Positions 47,376-59,098 of a stretch of DNA of 64,000 nt are shown piece after piece. Numbering within the stretch: position 1 is the stretch's first letter; the number at the start of each line of letters is the position of its first letter. The position numbers were made by a program, and so were the translations under genes. The notes beneath the pieces are model-generated. The model was given only the letters and a program-made list of their open reading frames with translations, searched no databases and was not told where the DNA came from. The stretch covers positions 815,028,569 through 815,092,568 of the forward strand of contig NC_081414.1 in the NCBI RefSeq assembly GCF_030272615.1, read 5' to 3'. Source of the stretch: Cryptomeria japonica. Its lineage: Eukaryota; Streptophyta; Pinopsida; Cupressales; Cupressaceae.

Positions 47376-47823
47376 CGAAAAGTCTGAAACCCTTAACCAG
47401 GTAGGCCCAGCCAAGCCTATTGTAAATCCTCTAATAAGGTGGTTCACAATTGTGGATCTGAAATCCTTTAACAAGGTATTCTTTAATAGGACTTATCTCC
47501 TAACAGAGATCTAGATTCCTAACAAAATCTCTTCTGGTGAAGAACGTTGTAAGACCTTAACCGGTCTGGTTACTATTCTGTAGATAGTTGACTTGTGAGT
47601 TTTACTCACTGAGGTTTTTTCCATTTGGGTTTCCATGGCAAAATTTCTTGTGTTATGGTGATTGTGCTTCTATAGGTGAATGCTTTATTTTTTATTTTGC
47701 TTGTTTATGTTTTAATCAGTTTATTGTTTAAACTGCTACACCGGTGCAGTAAAATTGTTTAACGGTTTGGTTAAATTGTTAGGCATACTAATTCACCCCC
47801 CCCCCCCCCCTCTTAGTATTCAT
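47376..47823 (+). repeat. LTR fragment, related to Copia F/A family
   Basis: Carries the same features as the end of other LTRs here: aaaccttaaccaggtagg and aatcctctaataaggtggtt periodic units, the hairpin-like gttttttccatttgggtttcc at 47613-47634, and a C-rich end with a run of 15 C at 47796-47810. The left part of this LTR is not visible. Confidence 0.6.
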
Positions 47824-47825
47824 CA

Positions 47826-47896
47826 GAACAAGGTACAATAAAGAAAGGGACCAAAAAGGAGTGTGAAATTGTAAAGGGTTACAAGTTGTAACACTA
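47826..47896 (-). repeat. Remnant of a Gypsy-type LTR start
   Basis: On the minus strand tgtagtgttacaacttgtaa continues with ccctttacaatttcacactc, similar to the start of the solo LTR at 1274-2958 (minus). Only about 70 bp remain before the Copia LTR fragment. Confidence 0.35.
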
Positions 47897-49085
47897 CAAG
47901 AGGAAGGAAGGATATAGGCCCAAGTAGATACCAAGTTCTATTTACATGGCTAGCTTCTCCATTCTAACCAATGGGGCCTCCAAAAATTTATTCCCCCACT
48001 AATAGGAAAATTAGATAGGGGGAACTAATTTCCCCTTTATCATTCTTATTATGAAGTAAATTTTAGGAGGTGTGCTTAAAAGGGGGGTCATATGAAAGAA
48101 CATAAGAGGAAAAAAACTTTCATCAACACTAAAAAATATAACTCATGGAGAGCTAGTTTGTGTTTATGACAACTATTTCACTTCAATAGAGCTTTTTAGA
48201 TTAAGAAGCTAGCTCAAAATCAAGAGTATTTGGTAAGTGTGAAAGAGTGATACAAAAAATAATTAGTCCCCAAAAATTATCGAATATATATAAGATATCA
48301 TCTTTGTCAATGACATTAGAAGGAAGAATTTCTTAAATTATATGACACATCCTAGAGTTTGAGAGAGTTGAGATAACCATTTCCTACTTGGTTATACAAT
48401 TATTGAATTCAATAAGAACTTGATTGTGCTAATTGGATATTTTAATGTTTCATAATAGTTGCTCATGATTTGAAAATATTTATTTAGCATTAAAAATTAG
48501 ATCATTATAGTTTAAATTAGACATTTTATGGTAAACATATAAAGGGTATATAATTTTAGAATATTGAAGTTGAAAACAACAATGATTTGGTATTGAAAAT
48601 CATTAGATTGATTTTTATACAAGAAGCTATATGTAGAAAACCTCTATTTGAAGGCACACAACTAATTTGGAATAGAAATGAGTCCCAAAAGGCCCATGAA
48701 AGCCACTATTGAAGTTGATGGAGGTGAAAGTAAAATTAGTTCCAATGTATGTCATTGCAATCTATAGTGTCAAAGCAAAATGATTACAAGTCATTTCACT
48801 TTTGATTACTTTTTTACATTAAATCAAGACCTTTGTTTGAAAGTGTCTTTCAAATCATTTTTTATTGTGAACAATAAAAATTTTCCTTTGAATTAGATTG
48901 ACCCTTCTTTCAAGGGTATTTACTACACTATCTAGGAATCAAGGCCCCTGAGCTTGAAGAAATACCTTAATTTGAAGTTTCTTTATTAGTTTGAGTGCCT
49001 CAAAACATAAAAGATGTCATGTGTCAATTTTAGTAATCAATATTGTGGGATGACCCTTCCCAAAAATTATATAGAAGGAATATAG
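47897..49085. other. AT-rich intergenic stretch without a gene
   Basis: No coding or repeat structure that I can support. Composition is AT-rich with scattered short words; no LTR termini or inverted repeats were found. May be host intergenic DNA or very old repeat. Confidence 0.6.
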
Positions 49086-49848
49086 TGCAGTCACCAATTA
49101 GGAGGGACCTCAAAGAGATTAGTCTGGACTAGTCAGCAAGAGTAAACACAACATAAACACAAGGATGTGATGGAGGCAGTGCAAAAATAATTGAACTAAA
49201 TCATAAAAATTGATTACAAGAAACTAGTAACATCTAGGATACAAGAATTAGGCTCACTGGCCTCCTAAAAAACATGCTCAACTACTAAATAGGTCTCAAC
49301 CAGGACCTCAAAACTTAAGATCTATCTTCTATGTTCTATTTTTCTTCTGATCTACATTCTAATTCTCAATTATAATTATTTTTATGATCCAAGGGGATCT
49401 GGTTAGCCCAAAAGGGATTAGATGTCGAAGAACAAGAGCATATGTGTAAAACCAACAAGGTCGACCTCCGCCAAAAAGATTGCTCTAGAAAATAAAAAGG
49501 ATGAAGTGCAGATCAAAGGGAAGGTTGGCCACACGCCAAGGAACATTATAACCAACACTTAATGCTTCGCAAGCTACATAAAAGATCTGGTAGATTCACC
49601 AAAGTTAATAGGTCCAACCAGTTCTGGTGCTAGAAAACTATCTAGGAAACCAGAATCGATAACTTGCCAGAAAATTATCCAAATTCTCTGTGGTTTATGA
49701 ATAAGGAAGATGATAAAGTCCTCAATAAAAATGCCAATGGTAGAAAATGTAGAATGAAATGTTGAAATTGCAAAATAGAAAGAAAAATAGAAAGGAAATA
49801 TTTCTGGTTGATGCAAGATTGCAAAGAACCGGGGATGCTCTTGCATCA
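49086..49848 (-). repeat. 3' LTR of Gypsy C
   Basis: 763 bp matching 62211-62994. Begins (plus strand) tgcagtcaccaattaggagg and ends ggatgctcttgcatca. Confidence 0.8.
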
Positions 49849-49889
49849 AACATCCAGGGTTGTTGAAAAAAGAGAGTCCCTCACTTTGT

Positions 49890-50640
49890 TAGGGTTAGAG
49901 GAAAACCAAGGTGATCTACCTCTACCTAAGAAATACAAGATGAGTCTTCAAATGGTTTGCCCTTCCACTTCACTAGATACTCCTTATACCGACTGCTATG
50001 GGTACTATGCCAAATCCTACTATCCAATATGTCTTCAATCTGATGTGGTTCCTTCTGGGGAAACTATTTCTCCAAGTCTGCAATACTATCCTCACTAAAT
50101 TACGGTTCATGATATTGATGTAGATCTGCAATATTGAATATAGTTGAAATACTCAAACTATCTAGTAACTCCACTTCATATACATTTTCGAAACTGAACT
50201 TTTTCAAAATATTGCAAGGTCAAAACTTCCTCATCTGTAGTTTGTTACAAGTTCCAACCAATAATCTTTCTTTTCTCAGATACACCATCACTTCATCGCT
50301 AGCTTCAAATTTCTTATATCTTCTCTTCTCATCTGCTTTCTCCTTATACTTGTTGTTCATGTCCTCTAAATGTTGCTTAACTTGAATATGCAAGGCTGTC
50401 ATGTGGTCTGCAAAGTTTTTTGCTTCTGCACTTGTCTTATCTTCACTGCTAATATCTCTCAATTATGATATACCTCTAGGGTGTGCTCCGGTAACATTCT
50501 CAAAAGGTGTTCTTCCAGTACTCTTGTTTACCATATTATTGTAGGCAAACTCTGCTTGTGCAAGAATCAAATCCCAACTTTCAGTTTTGTCTCCAACTAA
50601 ATATCTTAATGAATTTCCCAAGCTTTGGATAACTACTGCT
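49890..50640 (-). pseudogene. Gypsy C integrase C-terminus and chromodomain
   Basis: The chromodomain is seen on the minus strand near 49940-49995 as EYLVKWKGKPFEDSS, the core of the fold that in chromoviruses binds methylated histone H3 and guides integration. Upstream is the integrase tail EVMVYLRKERLLVGTCNKLQ at 50220-50300 and a long helix. Broken. Confidence 0.7.
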
Positions 50641-50642
50641 AT

Positions 50643-52895
50643 CTATCCATCAGTCTGTAGGTGAAAAGTAGAACTGAACTTCAAATCTATCTTCATCTTC
50701 TTCCAAAGTGATCTCCAAAAATAACCAACAAACTTAGTATCTTTGTCTGAAACTATGCTCCTAGGTAATCCATACAATCTCATGACTTCCTTGAAAAATA
50801 GGTCAGCTATATGCAGTACGACAGATGTTTTCTTAAAAGGTATGAAATGAGTCATCTTCGAGAATCTATCCACTACCACAAATATAGAATCATTCCCTCT
50901 ATACATCTTAGGAAATCCAAGTATGAAATCCATGCTTATATCCTCTCAACATCTTTCCGGTACTATCAAAGGCTTATACAATCCCACATTCTGACTACTA
51001 CCTTTTGCAACTTGACAAACTCTACAACTCTGCATAAATTTCCTACCATCCTTATGAATCTGGGGCCAAAATTAATGCTCACTCACCAATGCTACTATTT
51101 TATCAACACCAAAGAGTCTGGCTAATCCTCCATTATGTTTCTCCTTTATTAGATTCTCCTACATAGAACTCTTAGCTATACACAACTGAACTCCTCTGAA
51201 TAATATCCCATCTTGAATAAAGTAATCCAACCACTTGCTTCTATCTACCATAACTGATTCTTACATTCTCTCCAAGGTTCTACAAAATTTGGATCATCAT
51301 CATACAAGGTCTTCAATTCCTCAAATCCTAATACTATCACTCTCATCTCTCTCAGCAAACTCATCCTTCTACTCAATGCATCAGCAACTTTGTTTGAATT
51401 CCAACTCCTATGCTTCAACACAAAGATGTAACTCTGCAAAATTTTTACCTATCTCATATGTCTCTGATTCAACTTACTGTGACTGTTCAAATACTGCAAA
51501 GCTTGATGATCAGTATACAACACAAACTCCTTGGGCAATAGGTAATGTCTCCACTTTCTCAAGGATTGAACTATGGCATAAAATTCTTGATCATACACTG
51601 AATATCTCCTTCGGGCATCATTCAAATTCTCACTAGAATTAGCTACTACTCTCTCTTCTTGACTCAAGACTACTCCAATTGTTATTCCACTTGCATCACA
51701 ATCTACTTGAAATACTTTGTTGAAATCTAGTAAATCTAACACAAGCTACTCAGTCACTTTCTACTTCAACAGTTCAAAACTTTTTTTTTCTCCAGTGGTC
51801 CACTTGGACTCCTTCCTATCTCCCCTCATTGTCTCAATCATATGGCTACAAACAAAATTGAAATTTCTGATAAACTTCCAATAGAAACTAGCCAATCCAT
51901 GAAATGATCTTACATCTCCAGTGCTATCCTGTGTAGGCCATTCAACAATTGCTTTTACTTTCTCAAGGTCCATCTTCAAACCATCCTCAGATATCACAAA
52001 TCCCAAATAGACTAACTCTTCCTTCATGAAAGTACACTTCTAAAGGTTTATCAGCAATTTTTCTTCTCTCAACCTCTGCAAAACTTATATTAAGGGCAAT
52101 AAATTCTCCTCTTTTGTCTTACTGAGAATTAGAATGTCATCCAAATATACAATAATAAAATTACCCAATAATTTCTTCAATACCTCATTCATCAACCTCA
52201 TGAAAGTACTTAGTACATTAGTTAACCCAAAAGGCATCACCAACCATTCATACAGTCCTTCATTTTTCTTGAATGTTGTCTTCCACTCATCTCCTTCTCT
52301 AATCCTAATTTGATGATATCCAGTCTTCAATTCTATCTTTGTCAAATATTTGGCTCCACTCAAACAATCCATTATGTCGTCCATCCTAGGGAAAGGAAAT
52401 TGATATTTAACTATGATCTATTTTATCACTCTGGAATTGGTGCATATCCTCCATTATCCATTCTTCTTAGGTGCTAATATTGTTGGTATTGCACAAGGAC
52501 TCAAACTTTCTCTAATGAAACATTTCTTCAACAATTCCTGCACTTGTCTATTCAGCTCTTCATTCTCTGTCAATGTCATCTAGTGTGCATCTTTGTTAGG
52601 AAAACTAGCTCTGGGAACTAGGTCCATGCAATGACTGATACTTCTCATAGGTGGTAATCCATTAGGCACATTATCTAAAATGATGTCTTCATACTCTACT
52701 AGTAACCCCTTTATCTCTTCCAATTGTTCTTCTTCATGGTCTAGATTCTCAGACTTCTTAGGAACTAAGGCAAAACACACATTCTCATGTCTCATCCCAT
52801 CCAATAATTTACTTCCATCCACCAAACAGATTCTAGCATTCATACAGACTTCACTTTTCAAAGGCTCCTCCAAGGGCAACAAGGTTTGCTTCTCT
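50643..52895 (-). pseudogene. Gypsy C RT, RNase H and integrase core
   Basis: RT (about 51761-52590): [40 protein letters not shown] and the catalytic [10 protein letters not shown]. RNase H (51449-51742): [20 protein letters not shown] and [15 protein letters not shown]. Integrase core (50643-50933): [43 protein letters not shown]. 52580-52895 is the linker between protease and RT (CMDLVPRASFPNKDAH). Typical Ty3/Gypsy order. Broken. Confidence 0.8.
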
Positions 52896-52900
52896 CCACA

Positions 52901-54394
52901 CCCTAGGGTCTCTAGGACTTCCCTTGCTTGAGGAATCCCCTGACCTTGCCCAATCCACCCACCAATGAGTTGCAATGCTACTTCTAAGGTCTCACCTACT
53001 CATGAGACTCAAAACCTCTTACTATGGCTAATAAGGGCTAGGCTTGTTCTACACCTTCCAAGGTCTTAGCAAGGTTAGGATAGGTCTTAAACCATTTTTT
53101 ACATCCATCCATGTGCCTCCAAGAAGTTACAACCTTCATTCCTCCTACCGATTTCACTATTTTGTGTTTTGCCTACAAAATAGGGCTACAAGGATTAGGA
53201 CCAATTAGGCCTCCTACCCGGACTTTTAGGGCTCCCTCTCAAAAACAGTGCACAAAATACCCAAACTCCCAAAATGGACTTCCATTCATTTGGCAAGGGC
53301 TCAAGGATTTCTTTGGTTTTGGGCCTCCAAGTGGATGTACAGTGCCTAGGGCAAATTTTGGGGTTTTTAAGGGTTTTGTGAGGGTTTTTCTGGTCTGCCT
53401 GGGTCACAGTGGATGTTTTGTGTTTTAGCCACCTTGTCTAGATTGGTGGAGGTTCCTCCTTCACACCAACGGTGCTTCACACACTCCTCTACACCTCCTC
53501 CAAAGGGTGCACTCTCCTCTGGCCAACCTTACTTTTCAAGACCTCTGCAACAACAACCATTCCTAACCGGGCACTGTCCAGTCTCGCCTAGGAATGGGTC
53601 TTTGTATGGTCTCATTGCATTTTAAAGGGCCTTGCTTGCATTTAAATATGGTACAAGGTCTCTACTCTCATTCCGTGTGGTTTCCTGGTTGTTCCACAAT
53701 GGGGAATGGAGTTATGCATCCATTTATACAAACCAGTCCAAAACTGGACAGAGAGAAGGCAATTTACAAACTATTTACAAACACACACTACTAGCAAATA
53801 AAAACCTAATCTAATTGCTCACAATGAAATTATTTACACCATAGAAGACACTCCACATAGGTTTACATGCAAATCAATCAATTAACTTGCTCGGTTGCTT
53901 CATTCAAACTGACTGGTAACCAACAAACAATCATAGTCAAGATTTGCCTACTTGGGCCATATAATGTTTGACATCCAACCCATTAACTTAGGGTTTGGAA
54001 ATACTTATACTACCCTCTCCTTGGTCTATTTTCACTTATTAGGGTTTCCCATGCCAAACTAAGCATGGTGGAAAAGTTGCTTGACAACTTTTAAAAGTTG
54101 TCATGCAACTTTTGAGCAACTTTCCCAATGTTTCTTTTCTTGACTCCTAGACCCACATTGGGCCAACCTAAGGACTCCACCATGCTATCAGGGACCCCTA
54201 AACACCTAAAATGCACACATACCCCCTATTTCCAAGAAAATCTCAATTTTTGACTCATGACCCTAAGACCTCAACTAGGACCCTAACTAGGACCAATGAG
54301 CACATGGCTCTTTATTTTATATAAAATGGCTTCAAAAGAAGCATCACACCAACAAAAAAAAGAAAGAGGAAGAGCTTGGAAGGGTTCTCCTACA
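52901..54394 (-). repeat. 3' LTR of Gypsy D
   Basis: 1494 bp matching the other LTR. Minus strand starts tgtaggagaacccttccaag after the purine tract agagggggagtatgg (54395-54410). Confidence 0.85.
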
Positions 54395-54417
54395 CCATAC
54401 TCCCCCTCTGCACACAA

Positions 54418-55860
54418 CTAAGAAATAGAAGAAGAGATGAGAGTCGGGTCTATGCCAAGTGTCTTGAACCTACTCTCTTCAACCCAAGTAGCTTCAGACT
54501 CAGGTTGATCTGCCCACTTCACCAAGTGTTCCATGTAGACCTGGTTCCTGGTGGAGTTATTTACTCTGGATTCCAAGATCTCCTCTGCTATTGGCTTCTT
54601 CACCTGTGGTAAGACATTAGCATCTAGGTCCTGCAACACCTTGGCTTGGTTCTCCTCTTGGCCTACTATTTCACCCTTGTACATGATCAGGTCAGCTACA
54701 TTAAAGATTGGTGATATAGCCAAATCTGAAGGTAGGTCAACCTTGTAAGCATTCTCTCCATATTTTTCCAGAATTCTACAAGGTACTACCCTCTTGATTT
54801 GTAGTTTGGTGGGCTTACCACTTTGCCTCCTAGCTTTGCTCAAATGGACCATCACATAGTCACCCACCTTGAACTGAACCTCTCTCCTTTTGTCATCCAT
54901 TTTGGCCTTTATTTTTTGAGTGGATTCAAGGATGGATTTCTTGACTTTCTCTTGAACTTCCTTGATGGTTTGAGTGAAGTTCTCTGCTTGCCCACTGTTT
55001 ATTTCCAAGGTACCAAGGTCTCTCAACTCACATACTCCTCTTGGATGTCTACCATAAACAACCTCAAAAGGACTTTTACCAGTGGTCCTATTCACACTAT
55101 CATTATATGCATACTCTTCTTGTGGAATGACTAGATCCTATGTCTGCACATACTCCTTAGTTAACACCTCAACAAGTTGCCTAACACCCTATTGATGAGT
55201 TCAGTCTAACCATCTGTTTGTGGATGGTAAGCTGAGCTAAATGAGAGATTAGTTCCAAGTCTCCTCCATAATGTTTGCCAAAAATGACCCATGAACTTGT
55301 TGTCCCTATCTGAAATAATGCTTAAAGGGAGTCCATGAATCCTAACAATCTCTTTAAAGAAGAGATGTGCAACATAGCTAGCATCATGTGTAGTTTTACA
55401 TGGAATAAAATGGCTCATCTTGGAAAATCTATCTACTACCACATAGATGTTGTCCATACCTATCTTTGTCTTGGGAAGTCCTACTACAAAGTCCATGCTT
55501 ATGCATTCCCAAGGCCTATTAGGGACCTGCAATGGTTGATAGAGACTAGCATTGCTTGATCCTCCTTTTGCTCTTTGGCACACACCACATTGTTCTACAT
55601 ATCTTTTCACATCCCTTGGCAACTTTGGCCAATAGTAGTAACTCTATACTAAATCCAAGGTTTTGTTGACTCCAAAGTGTCCACTTAAACTGCCATTGTG
55701 TTTCTCTTGGATGAGGTTCTCCCTCATGGATCCTCTTGGTACACACAACCGATTACCCTTGAACAAGAGACCATTTTGGAGAGTATAATCTGCATACTCA
55801 CCATGGAAATGGTTCTCAAACTCCTTGCAAACCTTGTAAGCTAATGAGAAGTCTTCATCT
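54418..55860 (-). pseudogene. Gypsy D integrase and chromodomain
   Basis: Zinc-binding part (HNGSLSGHFGVNKTLDLV near 55660, then YVEQCGVCQRAKG near 55580), core [42 protein letters not shown] and SSAYHPQTDG, then the C-terminal domain and a chromodomain at 54440-54560 (IAEEILESRVNN ... YMEHLVKWADQPESEATWVE). Marks the element as a chromovirus. Broken. Confidence 0.85.
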
Positions 55861-55869
55861 CCTTCATAG

Positions 55870-57100
55870 AGGTCCTTGAAACCTTCTATTCCTATGCTTT
55901 GCAACTGTAGTTCTTGAACTATCAACAACTTCCTGCTTAATGCATCTTCCACCTTGTTAAGTTGCCCCTTCTTATGCTTGATGGTGAAGGTGAAGGATTG
56001 GAGGTATTCTATCCATTTCAAATGCCTATTGCTAAGCTTCTCTAAAGTGTTAATGTAACTCAATGCCTAGTTGTCTGTGAACACCACAAATTCCTTTGGA
56101 AGTAAGTAATGCCTCCATTTTTTAAGAGACTGCACTAATGCATACAACTCTAGGTCATAGGCTGAGTACTTCTTCTTTTCTTCATTAAGCTTCTCACTGA
56201 AAAATGCCATAGGTCTTCCCTCTTAACTCAATACACCACCTACTGCAATTCCACTTGCATCACACTCCAATGTGAACAACTTATCAAAGGTAGGTAGGAG
56301 AAGAATAGGTTTTGTGGCTACTTCTTGCTTCAACAATTGAAATGCTTTGTCAGCCTGCTCAGTCCATTTGAACTTAGTTTTAAGGCCTCCTTTTATGGTG
56401 TCAAGGACTGGTGCACATATGCCACTAAAGTTCCTCACAAACTTCCTATAGAATTGAGCTGATCCATGGAAACTCCTAACTTCAGTCCCTATTCTAGGTG
56501 CAGGCCAATTCAAGATTGCCTCTACTTTGCTTGGATCCATCTTCAAGGTTCCTTTAGACACCACAAATCTTAAGTAGACCATCTCTTGCTTCAAGAAGTC
56601 ACACTTCTCTAGGTTGATGGATAACTTATCCTCATGCAACCTTTCTAAAACTAACCTCAAATGCTCAAGGTGCTCCTCTTTGGTTTTGCTATAGATGAGA
56701 ATGTCATCTAGGTATACTACCACAAACCTTCCTGTGAAATCTTTTAACACCTCATTCATCAACCTCATGAAGGTGCTTGGGGCATTGGTGAGTCCAAATG
56801 GCATCACAAGCCATTCATACAATCCTTTTGTGGTCTTGAAAGTAGTCTTCCACTCATCACCCTCCTTGATTCTAATCTAGTGATAACCACTTTTAAGGTC
56901 CAATTTGGTGAAATACATAGCACCTCCTAGATAGTCCATCAAATCCTCTATTCTAGGAATAGGAAACCTATACCTTATGGTGATCCTATCGATTGTCCTT
57001 GAGTTAGTGCAAAGTCTCCACTTACCTCCCTTCTTTGATGCTAGCACTACCGGGACTACACATGGGCTGATGCTCTTCTTAATCAGTCCTTGTTCCAATA
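55870..57100 (-). pseudogene. Gypsy D reverse transcriptase and RNase H
   Basis: [51 protein letters not shown] and the catalytic [20 protein letters not shown], then the thumb and [15 protein letters not shown] of RNase H. The RNase H end reads SNRHLKWIEYLQSFTFTIKH at about 55990-56040. Broken. Confidence 0.85.
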
Positions 57101-57866
57101 ACTCCTGCACTTTCCTTGCTACCTCCTTATTCTGATCAGGTGTGATCTTATATGATACCTTGTTAGGTAAGGATGCTCTGGGAACAAAGTCTATTTGATG
57201 GCTCATAGACCTTCTAGGTGGGAGTGTTACAGGTGCTCCATCACTCACTATGTCCTTATACTCTTGCAACATTTGCTTCAACTCCTTGGGTACTTCTGCC
57301 TGCAACTTGTCTTCTTCCTCCTTTGGTTTCACAAAGATGGCACACTTCACTATCTCCTCCTCATGTAGCAAGTTTAAGAACTCTTTACCTGTAGCCAATA
57401 AGACATTAGGTGTTTTTGAAGTTCCCTCTCCATCCTCTATCAAGGACTGAATCTTGAAGGTCATGCTATCCTTCTTAAATGATATGGAGTTCTCCTCTCC
57501 ATCATAGATCACCTTCCTATCAAATTGCCAGGGTCTTCCTAGCAACAGATGACAAGCATCCATAGGCAACACATCACAAAGGATCTTATCCTTGTATCCT
57601 CCAATAGAAAACTCTACCCAAGTCTGGTCATTGACAAGCACACTTTGTCCTTTGTTCAACCAAGTCACCTTGTAAGGGCTAGTGTGGGGTATTCTTGTGA
57701 GTTTCAACTTCCTAACTACCTCTTCTAATATGATGTTGTTAGTTGAGCCTAAATCAACTATCACCTTGCACACTTTACCAAGAACTTTGCATCTCACCCT
57801 AAGCAATCCTCTCCTATGTTTGGGTTCCTCCTTAACTGGCTGTCTGATCAAAATCCTATTGAACAT
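57100..57866 (-). pseudogene. Gypsy D protease region
   Basis: KVIVDLGSTNNIILEEVVRK near 57720-57780 is the retropepsin-like site, followed by a beta-rich fold ending LLLGRPWQFDRKVIYDG, then an acidic linker to the RT start (CVVPVVLASKKGGKWRLCTN). Broken. Confidence 0.75.
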
Positions 57867-57893
57867 TAGATTCTCACCAATTTCTGATTCAAT

Positions 57894-58814
57894 CTAGTTC
57901 ACATCCGGTGTCTTGCTACTTGAAGAGTCTTCATGAGAATAAGCAACCCTCTTTCCATTGTTTGATGAGGTAAACTTGTCAGGGCATCTATATGCCAGGT
58001 GTCCCAATTGTCCACAATTGTAACACTTCATAGTTGCAAAATAGGAGTTACCTCTGCCAGTACCTCTACCCCTACTTGGACCACCTTGTACACCTCTTCC
58101 TCTAGAATGGCCCCCTCTAAGATTGGTTTCATTGCCATGTTCAGTCAACTTGGCTTCTCCTTGGTTCCTCTGCTCATTTGACTTGCTTTGGTAACCACCT
58201 CAGTGGTTCATTTGCTCTCTACCTCTGCCTCTACCCCTGTTATTGGAGTCTCCTTTCCTTTTATTCCTCTCTTCCACCTTGGCAGCAAGTTGATGACATT
58301 TTTGAACTGTAGTAGGAGTCCATAGGCTTATCTCCTCTTGAATGTTCCACTTTAGGTCGCTTAGATACCTAGCCACCTTAATAGATTCATCTTCTTGGAC
58401 TTTGGATCTAAGGTAAAGTTTTTGAAATTCTTCGGTGTAGGAGGTCACATCAAGGTCTTTTTGCTTCAAACCCTATCTCTTCTTATGAAGTTGGACTTCA
58501 TAATCTTCTGGTAAGTAGTTTTGTTTGATCTTGCTCACCATGGCCTTCCAATTGGCAATAGGTAGCTTCCCCATGCTAACTCTCTCTTCCTGTAGGTACT
58601 TCCACCATGTTAAAGTTGCTTCCCTTAATCTGGATTTGGCAACCTTAACCTTTTGAGCCTGTATCACTCCCTCACACTCAAAGTGGTTTTCCATGCCCTC
58701 AATCCATTCCATGACAGTGTCAATGTCCATCCTTCCACTGAAATGTGGCAATCCTTCAAAAGCCTTGGTGTTCAAAGCCTTGATAGCCTTCACAAAAGGT
58801 TCTTCATTAAACAA
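57894..58814 (-). pseudogene. Gypsy D gag
   Basis: Retrotransposon gag fold (FEGLPHFSGRMDIDTVMEWI ... LTWWKYLQEERVSMGKLPIA), then SLWTPTTVQKCHQLAAKVEE, an Arg/Gly-rich stretch and the CCHC knuckle CYNCGQLGHLAYRC near 58000. Broken. Confidence 0.85.
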
Positions 58815-59079
58815 GGGATCTGGTTTAGGTATAATGTCATCTATGTCAATGGTTTTCTTGCCTTTATCTTTGGTGTCTTCACCCCAAGGTCCTTGTGTCC
58901 TCTAATCCACCACTTCTTGCAGTTTATCCCTTATCTCACTCATGGCTTCTTCAAGGAGTCTATTTTTCTCCTTCTGCTCTTCTACCTCCCTAGCCAGCTC
59001 TACATTAGTGACCATTCTACTCTCCCCTACTGATTCACTAGTATATAGAAACATACACAGTCCAACAAATCTTTAACCT
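58815..59079 (-). other. Gypsy D gag leader
   Basis: About 265 bp between the gag start region and the primer site; minus strand reads MVTNVELARE-VEEQKEKNR, a helical N-terminus of gag, before the 58814 piece. Confidence 0.5.
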
Positions 59080-59092
59080 GGCTCTGATACCA
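59080..59092 (-). other. Primer binding site of Gypsy D
   Basis: Reverse complement of tggtatcagagcc, six bases from the 5' LTR. Confidence 0.8.
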
Positions 59093-59098
59093 ATCTAA

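Noticed and set aside
47796-47810. A run of 15 C, considered as a telomere-like or G-quadruplex element
   Set aside because: It is an expansion of the ordinary C-rich block near the end of these LTRs; could also be a sequencing or assembly length error.
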